Part shown: positions 1 to 8,693 of the stretch, in pieces
Layout: each line of letters starts with the position of its first letter
Position numbering within the stretch: position 1 is the first letter of the stretch
NCBI GenBank assembly: GCA_012840465.1
Contig: DULJ01000040.1
Location: forward strand, 1 to 64,000
DNA length: 64,000 nucleotides
Origin: Caryophanales bacterium
GTDB taxonomy: Bacteria; Bacillota; Bacilli; Bacillales; Bacillaceae_J
Direction: 5' to 3'
Translations under genes and position numbers: made by a program
The notes under the pieces: generated by a model
The model's input: only the letters and a program-made list of their open reading frames with translations
What the model was told of the DNA's origin: nothing
The model's database searches: none

Positions 1-1232
1 CGAATGGGAATCAGACTAGCATCGCAACAGATAAAGGAACCGTATCCTACGAGTACGATTCATTGAACCAATTGGCGAAAGAGACCTTAACAGACGGAAC
101 CGTGATTACGTATGAATACGATGCGGCAGGAAACCGCACGAAAAAAATCGAAACAAAAGGAAGCACACCTACAACAACGAATTATACGTATAATGCCGGA
201 AACAAGTTGACGAATGTCAATGGACAAGCTTATACGTATGATCAGAACGGAAACCTCCTCAATGATGGCGAAAAAATGTACATCTATAATGAGGAAAACC
301 AACTGATCGAAGTAAAAGATAAGACTGGAACTTCTTTGGCGAAGTTTGCCTATGACGAAGAAGGAAGACGTACCAGCATGATGACATCAACAGGGACAAC
401 CTATTTCCATTACAGTGGGGATAAAGTTGTCGCAGAGACAGATGCCAAAAATAATATTATTGCCGAGTATTCATGGGATGATCAGGGTAACCCAATAACA
501 ATGACAAAAGGCGGAAAAATATATTATTATCATCTTAATGGACACGGTGACGTTACTGCCTTAACTGACGAAAATGGAAGTGTAGTTGCGGAGTATCAAT
601 ATGATACATGGGGGAATATCTTAACACAAACAGGTACAATGGCGTCCTCTAACCCTTATCGTTATGCAGGTTACCGTTTTGATGAAGGAACAAAATTATA
701 CTATTTGATGGCTCGTTTTTACAATTCTATAGACGGTAGATTTATAACTAGAGATACGTTCCATGGATTTGAAAATGATCCTTTAAGTTTAAATCAGTAT
801 GCTTATACAAAAAACAATCCTGTAGTGTATATTGATCCGGATGGACATGCACCTAATAGGTTAGATAAAGCACTCGAAGCAGCGTTGGCTGGAGCTTCAT
901 TAGTAGTATTACAGATGCTCAAATCAGGAAAAACTACGCAAAAAGCCATAGAATATATTAAGGGAAAAATTGATAAATTATTTAAGAATATCAAAAAAAA
1001 TTATGATATTAAGTTTAATTCAGGAAATAATTTGGTAATAATTATTGATAAAAGAGTACCGAAAGGACAAAATGGAAGGGTTTTTTCAATAGATAACGGC
1101 CCAGCATATTATCAGAATAAAAAAACGGGGAAAAAGGAAAAAATAAGTGGCTATTGGCACTACCATTTATCTGACGGCGGCCATTATCAACCAGATTTTA
1201 TGGCGCCAAAGGATTACAAAATTATTAAATAA
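1..1232 (+). CDS. RHS/YD-repeat wall protein, 3' part with toxin-like C-terminus (5' end outside window)
   Basis: The frame is open from the first bases, so the gene starts upstream of the window. The first ~250 residues are YD repeats (YEYDAAGN, YTYDQNGN, FAYDEEGR) followed by the RHS-core end (RYAGYRFDEGTKLYYLMARFY, then NNPVVYIDPDGHAP). In this family that core end marks where the variable tip begins. The tip (about 125 residues) is lysine-rich and ends in WHYHLSDGGHYQPDF, a histidine/aspartate cluster of the kind found in polymorphic toxin nucleases. I do not recognise the exact toxin family. A small gene follows after 25 bases and is the candidate immunity gene. The RHS assignment is firm; toxin activity is inferred from architecture. 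Confidence 0.88.
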   Translation, partial: NGNQTSIATDKGTVSYEYDSLNQLAKETLTDGTVITYEYDAAGNRTKKIETKGSTPTTTNYTYNAGNKLTNVNGQAYTYDQNGNLLNDGEKMYIYNEENQLIEVKDKTGTSLAKFAYDEEGRRTSMMTSTGTTYFHYSGDKVVAETDAKNNIIAEYSWDDQGNPITMTKGGKIYYYHLNGHGDVTALTDENGSVVAEYQYDTWGNILTQTGTMASSNPYRYAGYRFDEGTKLYYLMARFYNSIDGRFITRDTFHGFENDPLSLNQYAYTKNNPVVYIDPDGHAPNRLDKALEAALAGASLVVLQMLKSGKTTQKAIEYIKGKIDKLFKNIKKNYDIKFNSGNNLVIIIDKRVPKGQNGRVFSIDNGPAYYQNKKTGKKEKISGYWHYHLSDGGHYQPDFMAPKDYKIIK

Positions 1233-1257
1233 AATTTAATACAATGGAGCACACTCT

Positions 1258-1830
1258 ATGGGAAAAGAATTATTTATCCAGCATAGTCACGAAAGTTCAA
1301 TTAGAAGTATTGGTCTAAAAAACAGTGATTATAATTCAATTGATATTGGGATTAATCTCAATGATTTTAAATTTCTATCTTTATTTTTAAATAAACTCTC
1401 TAAATACCCCTATCTCTTTGCGATAGATTCGAGCCTTATAATAGAAGCATTCAAGTCAAACCTTAAAAAAAATAATATTAATTATAGGGAAGCGAATAAT
1501 AGAAACAACTGGATAATAATCAATGTGTTTTCGTATGAACAATTGAGAGTAGTGGTTGAATATACTATACAATCAGTAAATTTAGGGTCAAATACCTTTA
1601 TTTTTATTGGTGAAAATTTTGGTGAATCTACATTAATTCCAATTACTCATCTATTTAAACCAACTGAATTTACGAATATTGATTATTCAAATGTTAATTC
1701 GATTATAGACGTTTCTGAAGTGGGAATATCAATTCATACTAAGGATACTTCTATTAATAGTCCAATGAAAATTAGAAATTATATTCCAGATGGTTATACA
1801 ATAGATAGTAGTAATAGTGATTTCAATTAG
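1258..1830 (+). CDS. hypothetical protein, candidate immunity protein for the RHS tip
   Basis: This is a 190-residue, AT-rich, soluble-looking protein without signal peptide or membrane helices. It starts 25 bases after the RHS stop with an AATGGAGC ribosome site. No family is recognised. Position directly behind a polymorphic-toxin tip, same strand, and a base composition lower in GC than the RHS core are what is usually seen for cognate immunity genes. A rho-independent terminator follows at 1948, so the two genes probably form one transcript. Function is inferred from context only. Confidence 0.6.
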   Translation: MGKELFIQHSHESSIRSIGLKNSDYNSIDIGINLNDFKFLSLFLNKLSKYPYLFAIDSSLIIEAFKSNLKKNNINYREANNRNNWIIINVFSYEQLRVVVEYTIQSVNLGSNTFIFIGENFGESTLIPITHLFKPTEFTNIDYSNVNSIIDVSEVGISIHTKDTSINSPMKIRNYIPDGYTIDSSNSDFN

Positions 1831-2171
1831 TTAAGTATTTTTAACTGGTAGCAGTTCTGAAATTTATACAAAACACCGATTATGCATCAAGTATATGTTC
1901 TGGAAAGTATGTTAAAGAACTGTGATTAATTGGGTTAACAAATGCAGAGAAGCAAAGGGACGGTTCTTCTGCTTCTTTTTTAGTTGAATTTCATGATTAT
2001 TTTTTTAACAACTTAATGAACCATTGCTTCCTAACCTATTGCAGAATATATGGGAGGATGTTTTTGTTTATTTACCATATTCAAAAGCAGTATTTTTAAA
2101 TGTTGATTTTTTGAGGGTGTATTGTGATCAGCAGTAAGTCAAGGAACGGTCCGTTTTGAAGGAATCCAAGT
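1831..2171. other. gap without supported gene
   Basis: Apart from the terminator at 1948-1981, this AT-rich stretch shows no credible coding frame. It separates the first toxin/immunity unit from the start of the second RHS remnant. Confidence 0.6.
1948..1981 (+). terminator. rho-independent terminator after RHS/immunity pair
   Basis: AGAAGCA (1948-1954) pairs with TGCTTCT (1970-1976) and is followed by a run of T. The loop carries the AGGGACGGTTC string. Confidence 0.55.
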
Positions 2172-3700
2172 ATCAAAGATCCAAAAGGGAAAACCACTTC
2201 ATTTACGTATGATGGCAGGACCTTGTTGACAAAAGTAACGGATGCGAAACAGGGCGTCACTTCTTATCTATTTCGGGAGGAAGCAAAACAGACTTTATTT
2301 ACAACCCTTTTAACCAGTTGAGAACGATTTTAAAAAATAACTTGACTATTGCGAATCATATTTATAATGAAAGCAGTCAAGTGTTATCTATCCATTTCAA
2401 TAATGGAACATACACATCTTTCGAATACAATGGAGCCAATCAGCTAGTCAGCCAAACGAATTACAATGTCGGTGGGGTAGTCGGGGAACGATTTACTAAC
2501 AGCTATGATAAAAACGGCAATATAGTAAGTATTCAAACGACAAAAGGAACCATCAATTACCAGTACGATCCCCTCAATAAATTGACCCAAGAAACGTTAC
2601 AAGATGGAACAAGGATTTCCTACGAATATGATTCGGTGGGAAATCGAACTAAGAAAACCGTAACGAAGGGGACCAATTCAACCATCACCAACTACAGCTA
2701 CGACCAAGCCTATCAATTAATTTCAGTCGATAATCAGACGTATGTATACGATCCAAATGGCAATTTGGTTGATGGTGGAAAAAATACTTTTGTGTATAAT
2801 CCAGAAAATCAGTTGACTGAAGTGAAAGAAAAAGCGACTGGCAAAACGACATCATTCACTTATGATCATCAGGGAAGACGCAAAACCACGACTACATCAA
2901 GTGGAACGGTTACCTTTCATTATGATCAGAAAGATAATGTGGTATTTGAAACCGATCAAAATGGAAATATTCTTGCTGAATATACCTGGGATCAAGAAAA
3001 TAGACCAGTGACAATGGTCAAAAATGGACTTACGTATTACTATCACCTCAATGGTCATGGTGATGTGGTTGCATTAACGGATAAAGATGGAAATAATGTA
3101 GCATCATATACGTATGATGCATGGGGGAATATTTTAAGTCAATCAGGAACTATGCATTCAACCAATCCATATCGGTTTGCGGGGTATCGGTATGATGAGA
3201 ATACGAAGTTGTATTATTTGATGGCAAGGTATTATGATCCTGAGACAGGACAGTTTATATCACGCGATCCTTCTTCAGGAAAATTAGAAAATCCAGTCAC
3301 TCAAAATGAGTATACTTATGCTAACAATAATCCTATAATGTTAATAGATCCTAATGGAAAAGTTGCATTTTATGTAACAAGAAAACAATTTTCTACTCCT
3401 TTAAAAGCAATGTTAGTATTTTTATGGCCAGCGTCTTTTATTAAGCCAAAAGCCTTAGTGTCAAAGTCCTTAGCAAAACGATCAAGGAAAGTTATTCTTG
3501 AACAAATAATAGCAGCCGAAAAAAAGGCGAAACTTGGACAATTGGAAGGGATAACAAGAAAAGTATTTAATGCTGTACTAATAATTGCAGGTATTGATTT
3601 AGTTGATGAACTTGCAAAATGGATGGACCGATCGGACGGTAAATACGATAATAGGATTAAAATCAATGTTTATATTATAGGAGCTTATAAATGGTTTTAA
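2172..3700 (+). pseudogene. RHS/YD-repeat gene cassette, 5' truncated and fused out of frame, with its own C-terminal tip
   Basis: From 2172 a YD segment reads IKDPKGKTTSFTYD ... VTDAKQGVTSYL, but at about 2268 it runs into a second RHS segment (GGSKTDFIYNPFNQL) in a different frame. The junction is a short TTATCTATT string that both parents share. The longest open frame begins at a TTG (2318) and carries 460 residues: YD repeats, the RHS-core end (YYLMARYYDPETGQFISRDP, NNNPIMLIDPNGK), then a tip of about 110 residues with a hydrophobic stretch and a basic segment. No upstream signal peptide exists and no immunity-like gene follows, so this looks like a silent or orphan cassette rather than a working toxin gene. 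Confidence 0.8.
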
Positions 3701-3711
3701 CTAGACCATAA

Positions 3712-3747
3712 AAAAGGCGTACATTTTGTTCAAAATGTACGCCTTTT
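3712..3747. terminator. strong bidirectional terminator hairpin
   Basis: A perfect 16-base stem (3712-3727 with 3732-3747) around a 4-base loop, with A-run before and T-run after, lies directly behind the RHS cassette stop. Confidence 0.8.
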
Positions 3748-3807
3748 GGTGAAAATTTAACATCTTTTACACATTAACCAGAACAAATCAAATATGTCCA
3801 CTATGTA

Positions 3808-5432
3808 TCAGCTCTGAAGAGTAAATTTTATTATCATTGCCCTGACGGGCAAAATTCACCTTTTTATAATGCAAAATTTTACCGGTGCACTTTTTTCATT
3901 TAGGCCAAAAAAGGATAACCTAAAGCTTCTTATTGGTATTTAATTAGAAGTAAAACACAACCCTCTAATCATCACATCCTTTGTTATAATAAATTTGCTA
4001 GGTAAACCTTATTTGTATTGGTTTTGCCATAGCAATCAGGTCCTCGTCTGTTAATGTGCGTGTGCGAATCGCTTCTTACAGGTTTGAGGATTTTTTTTTG
4101 CCATTTTTTGAATTACTTTAAATATTACAGAGCCATTCTCAAACAGTTGTCTTAGGATATCCGTTATTTGAACAAGAAGATAATGATTTTTCATGGCCGT
4201 ATAATTATGACTATTGACATGTTCAATATCATAGTGAATATTTTTTTGTTGATTAAAACCCTGATTTTTAATTTTCCAACGGCTCCGTCCAGCAGTTATC
4301 ACTCGTTCTGCATTCTTTTTGGTTATTTTTAGGTCAGTTATAAATACATATTCTCTCTTTTTGCCATCTTCCATTTCCACAGTAGCTCAATCAAATTAAC
4401 CTTTCTTTCGTTATAAGCAATATCATTTACAAAAAATATGCCGCCATTCTTTTGGTTATGTTCCAGCTCTTTTATGGATTTAAACTCGGAAAAGATGCTT
4501 TTGATTCTACCTTCCTTAAATCTACATAAATATTTCCACTTGTGGTCATTATAAATTTTAAAAACAGATTCGCATGCATAAAGACTGTCACCAAGGATGC
4601 AAATAGGTAGCCTTTTAAACGTTTGTTTTATTTTCTTTGCGAGCCTATTAAATGCCTTTAATTCGCAATCTTGCTTCGTAACATCCTCAGACTCATTTTC
4701 AATAAACTCAGAACCAATACTAAAGACCATGTCACCCACAACAAGCTTGGCTTCAAGTACATGGTGCATATAAAGTACTGTTTTCTCTCCCGTTTCTTTA
4801 TTCGTGTACATTCGTCTAAGACAGTGGTCACAGTGCTTTTCATGGAAGGTATGTAACCCTGTTCCATCAATGATAACTCCCCAATACTTCCCTTCAATAC
4901 GAAAGGATTCAAAGCATCTTTTTTTCAATAGTTCTTTAATCATATATGTCCGGATCGTTTCCAATTCTTTAACATCTAATCCCGATAAGAAGTTGTTGAT
5001 AGTATCATAATGTGGAAGCTCTTCAAGGGATTTTAAACCAAGTGCCTTTCTTACATTTTCGATACATTCCTCTTTATTAAACTGATCACTCATGGTTCTC
5101 ATTGATTTCAAACCTGCCATGTTTTTTGGAATCATGGTAAATAAAAGGACCTCCGGACCGTATATTATGTAGTCTTGATGTCGTTGATCTTTTACATTTT
5201 TTAGGTTAGTTGTTGGTCTTTGAAAAAATACTTCTGAATTTTGAGGAACTCGAAAAAATTATTTTGTTCTTTTTCAAGTTCTCTTTTTTCTTTTCTAGTA
5301 ATCAAAATAAAAAGCCCCCTAAATATGCTTGTCACATTGTGTTAATTAGTTAAATTATCACATATTTAGCATACCTAGGGGCAATAAAATTTTCAAAAAT
5401 ATCCCGAAGAATTTTTACTCCTCAGAGCTGAC
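3808..5432. mobile_element. insertion sequence, about 1.6 kb, decayed
   Basis: Terminal inverted repeats of 18 bases with one mismatch bound the element: TCAGCTCTGAAGAGTAAA at the left end (3808) and its near complement ending at 5432. One transposase gene, broken by frameshifts, lies inside on the minus strand. I see no clear target-site duplication. The right end abuts a group II intron maturase reading frame, so the element inserted into the intron or a rearrangement joined them; the other maturase half is not at the left end. The IS family is not assigned. Confidence 0.8.
4051..5309 (-). pseudogene. DDE transposase of the insertion sequence, two frameshifts
   Basis: Read from about 5309 downward, an N-terminal piece (ITRKEKRELEKEQNNFFEF) ends at a stop near 5208. 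The frame resumes after a shift (KNVKDQRHQDYIIYGPEV), runs through a DDE core with IIDGTGLHTF and ILGDSLYAC, and breaks again near 4380. The last part is RSRWKIKNQGFNQQKN. Relatives as I recall them carry a KIENEGFN-type block supplying the catalytic glutamate; here the corresponding positions read K and Q. Two frameshifts and a probable lost catalytic residue make it non-functional. Confidence 0.75.
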
Positions 5433-6103
5433 TCTTTAATAGTTTTGTTTTAGGAATCCACAACTATTTCAATCGAGCAACGCAAGTCAATATTGAGTTC
5501 TCACGTCTTGCCTTTGAGTTACGAACATTTATTTACAATCGTCTTAAACCTGTTGGGAAATATGAACACCCTACAAACCCACCACCAACGTACAAGAAAT
5601 TTTACAGTTTGGGTTTCAGAACGTTTAAAGTATCAAATGTGTACTTATTTCCTCTTGCCAATGTGAAAACATGGAACAACATGAACTTCAGCCAAAGCTT
5701 AACTCCTTACACCAAGGGAGGAAGAGAACGTATACATAAAGGACTCCAAGCGAATATTCAGCGAGAAATTTCTTTGTTGATGAATTCGACCATACTGACA
5801 CGAAGTGTCGAATATATGGATAATCGGATAAGTCGATATAGTATGAAAATGAGAAAATGTGAAATCACAGACATTTTTCTATGCGCTAGCGATGTTCATT
5901 GCCATCACTATATCCCGATACATCATGGTGGAAACGATGAATTTAACAATTTGCGTATCCTACACAAGGATATACATAAATTGATTCATCAAACGGACAC
6001 ACAGACGATTGCCACACTCATAAACAAAATTGGTTATACCGAGTCAATTGTTCAGAAGATTAACAAATATCGTGAAAAATGCGGTATGGAACCAATCTCA
6101 TGA
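5433..6103 (+). pseudogene. group II intron reverse transcriptase/maturase, C-terminal fragment with HNH domain
   Basis: From the insertion-sequence boundary the frame reads FVLGIHNYFNRATQVNIEF, the thumb/maturase (X) region typical of intron-encoded proteins. It ends in an HNH nuclease domain (CEITDIFL then HCHHYIPIHHGGNDEFNNL and HKDIHKLIH). The catalytic reverse transcriptase palm (YADD) is absent. The internal ATG-less piece up to 5609 is in frame with the rest, so it is one truncated gene. Confidence 0.78.
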
Positions 6104-6234
6104 ACCAACTCTATGAGTAACATGGAACTTATAATCCAGTAAATATCGTTAGATGGAGCGCGGAATGCGGGGAAACCCGCACGTTCCGTGTGGAGCAGGG
6201 GAAAAGCCGGAGATTACATCAAACGCTTACCTAT
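5433..6234 (+). mobile_element. group II intron, 3' fragment (intron A)
   Basis: Only the 3' part remains: the end of the maturase gene, then RNA domain V at 6156-6191 (AGC triad, GAAA tetraloop between GCGGG and CCCGC, then CGTTCCGTG), and a domain VI-like segment ending in CTTACCTAT near 6234. The 5' RNA domains and most of the reverse transcriptase are missing, because the left boundary is the insertion-sequence end. It cannot move by itself. Confidence 0.75.
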
Positions 6235-6725
6235 TGCTGACGATAGCCTCGTTGGGCGGAGTCAGATATTGATAATTCTGGCTTCCCGGCTTGGGAGTCA
6301 TGCCCATGTTAAGTTGCAATTCTCTCCATTCCCAACTGCATAACTATGTATTTTTCGATTGCACAAAAGAGATAAAGAACTACGATTTAGTTCTTATGGA
6401 TTATGAATTGACACACAAATGATTAAAGCTTTTGAGCATGAGATTGAGCGAATTTTCATTGAAACAGCCAAGACGGTCTTTACCTTTTAACAGTTTCTGG
6501 TATCGGTCTTGTAACAGATGCCGAACTCTACTATGAAATGGGGGATCCACTGTTAAACAATTAGGTCCTAAAAGGGTTATTATGAGCGTATCTTTAAACA
6601 AAAAAATACGAATTTGCAAATATCCGTTTACAACGCTGGACGTTTCCTTTTAGTCTATTTCAGTTTGATTAATTCTTAAATGTTATCAACCACCACAAGG
6701 CACTTTACAAGTGTAGAAAGTTTTT
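6235..6725. other. degenerate stretch, possible IS110-type transposase remnant
   Basis: No intact gene. Around 6480-6560 one frame reads TVSGIGLVTDAELYYEMGDP, which resembles the helix-hairpin-helix GIG..TA block of IS110-family transposases, flanked by further out-of-frame pieces. It is too short and broken for a firm call. Confidence 0.35.
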
Positions 6726-6983
6726 TTAATACAAAATATAAAGTATGAAGCAAATGAACAATAGGATACTTGCAAAAAATTTAATTCGTGACCATAAAAT
6801 AACTTTTTTTAACATACTTCTTTCTGTTTCTTTTAGTTGTTCCGCTTCTTTATCTTTTTCTAATTCGACTCTCAATTTTGTTAATTTACTGGTTAGAATT
6901 TTGTCTATTACTAGGGATAACACAAAACTAAAAATAATCAAAGCAAGTATTAAAACTTGGATTTTATTCAATTTTACTTCCAT
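6726..6983 (-). CDS. small two-helix membrane protein
   Basis: This protein of about 85 residues has a hydrophobic helix near residues 8-27, a charged lysine/glutamate-rich middle that could form a coiled coil (KLRVELEKDKEAEQLKETE), and a second helix at the C-terminus. I chose the ATG at 6983. The only purine-rich string, AGGAAGG, touches that ATG without spacing, and the 3' end of a group II intron lies about 25 bases upstream, so the natural 5' leader is probably lost. No family is recognised. It may be an immunity gene stranded by rearrangement. Confidence 0.5.
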   Translation of the reverse strand: MEVKLNKIQVLILALIIFSFVLSLVIDKILTSKLTKLRVELEKDKEAEQLKETERSMLKKVILWSRIKFFASILLFICFILYILY

Positions 6984-7008
6984 CCTTCCTGCATGTATAA
7001 CTATGTGG

Positions 7009-8409
7009 ATAGGTAAGACCTTGATATTATCTCCGCCTTTTCCCCCCATTCACACCGTACGTGCGACTTTCATCGCATACGGCGTTCCATCAAGAATGAC
7101 CTATTCTCTTACAACTCACAATTCCCAGCGAGAATTCGAAGCTTGTTGACTTTCCGTATAGCCTTTTCTTCTAATCCAAGTTTTTGTTGATAATATTGGA
7201 TTGTTTCTACATTAGTGGCGTGAATTAGTTTGTGTACTTCTGTTGTGACAAACAAAAGATTATCATATTTATCCGTACCGCATAGGCTTCTTGGTACTTT
7301 ATGATGTGCTTCCATTTGTCCAATTTCTAATTCACATTTCGTAATTGCGCATTTTCCATTTTGTCCTACATACAGCGAAATCCGGTTGTCGTTGTATTCC
7401 GCTGATTGTCCAGGAATGGGATTTTCCAATAGGTATTAGAGAATCTTATGGTTAATAAGGCGTAAGTTCTCATGAATTTTCTGTCTGCCGGCTTTAGTGC
7501 ATCGACAGTACTCGTTGAAAAACCCATTGGGGGTCTCATTTTAATTCCCCATATTGGAAATAATGCTAAGCCACTAATATAAATGGTTTTATGGTTGTAC
7601 ATGCCATAAAACCGCTGATAAGCTAGGCTTTTAGTTCCATCACGGCTTCGATTTCCTTTCAGGCTGTTTCTTTCGTGTCTTTTCGCTTGTTGTTCTCGTT
7701 GTATTAGTCAGCCTTCATTACTGTTGGCTTTTCTTAGTCATACACGAACCTAATCATCATTGTGAATATAAGTTTTATTGTCTTTCCTGACTAGTGGCTA
7801 TCCCTCAACAATGTTTCCATTGCTTCCCCGGTACTGTGCCACCACTCTCACTAGCATAAGATGGAGTGCGTGTCTTAGAGACTTTCCTCCATACCATTTC
7901 ATCGAATGTAAATTCTCCGTGTTACCAGCTTTCCACGTTCCAACAATTTTATCTGTGCATATGCTTTTGGTGCTTCCTTTTGGCCTGTTTGCTTGATAAC
8001 GCCTATAACGTTATAAGGACTTTCATAACGAGGAATTTTACTCATCCCCACAAACCCTGCCTCCGCAGGAGATAGCATTTCTGCTCTCTAAATTTTTAGA
8101 CCCGTACATTCGGAAATTCGTCAGACCGCATTGTTTTGGTCATTCTCACCATGAGCATTTTATAGACCCCCCGGCCTATCATGTATTCGACCACCTCTGG
8201 TTCGCTTTTCCTCGGCTTCACCCGTTAGGAATACACTCTTAGCCGACTTCACCGTGCTCTGCACATTCGGTATTCTACAATACCGCCTGCACATCGGAGT
8301 ATCAGGGCAGGCGTTTCAGGGCGTTACCCCTTCATTCCACCTGTCAAATTGTTGGTTCTAATTGATGTAGTCAATTAGGCAATGCTTTTCACATTGCAAC
8401 GTGTCGTAC
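7009..8409 (-). mobile_element. group II intron B, internally deleted
   Basis: On the minus strand the 5' end reads GTACGACACGTTGC (from 8409) and leads into a domain I-III-like structured segment (for example GAGGAAAAGCGAACC and GCGGTCTGACGAATTTCC). Near 7700 come remains of the maturase gene. Domain V follows near 7075 (CGCCGTATGCGATGAAAG then CGCACGTACGGTG), and the 3' end is CTTACCTAT at 7009. At 1.4 kb it is about half the usual length because most of the reverse transcriptase is gone. Intron A shares the same 3' layout, so both belong to a similar class. Confidence 0.72.
7109..7720 (-). pseudogene. intron B maturase, C-terminal remnant with HNH domain
   Basis: Frame pieces read GNRSRDGTKSLAYQRFYGMYNHKTIYISGLA, split by a frameshift from KIPFLDNQ/NPIPGQSAEYNDNRISLYVGQ. 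The last intact part (7109-7429) is an HNH domain with CAITKCELEIGQMEAHHK and VHKLIHA. The reverse transcriptase domain is absent. The break lies near 7430. Confidence 0.7.
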
Positions 8410-8690
8410 CCTCATAATTTCGATTCATTCTAGTTTTCTTATTCTTCACTTCCTGTGTATATCCTTCTTCAACCGGTCCCGTAACTTAAGTACAAAACTT
8501 CACAATCTCTCCTAAACTTTAACCCAGAAATCCAATTTTCTTTAAAGGCGTTGCCTCATAATCACTATTTTTACCAAATTAAAAGAGAAACAGTCAAGGG
8601 GGTAATTTGGTGTAGCAGAAATATCAGACAGGGAAGTATTTAGATTGCGTAGCCTTAAAGGAGGGAGGGTTAGGTTTTTATCCCATCTAG
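8410..8690. other. gap between intron B and RHS remnant
   Basis: No coding frame supported. A purine-rich GGAGGGAGGG string at 8660 lacks a start codon at usable distance. Confidence 0.5.
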
Positions 8691-8693
8691 TGA

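Noticed and set aside
803-994. minus-strand frame opposite the RHS gene
   Set aside because: No ribosome site, and it shadows YD-repeat coding sequence.
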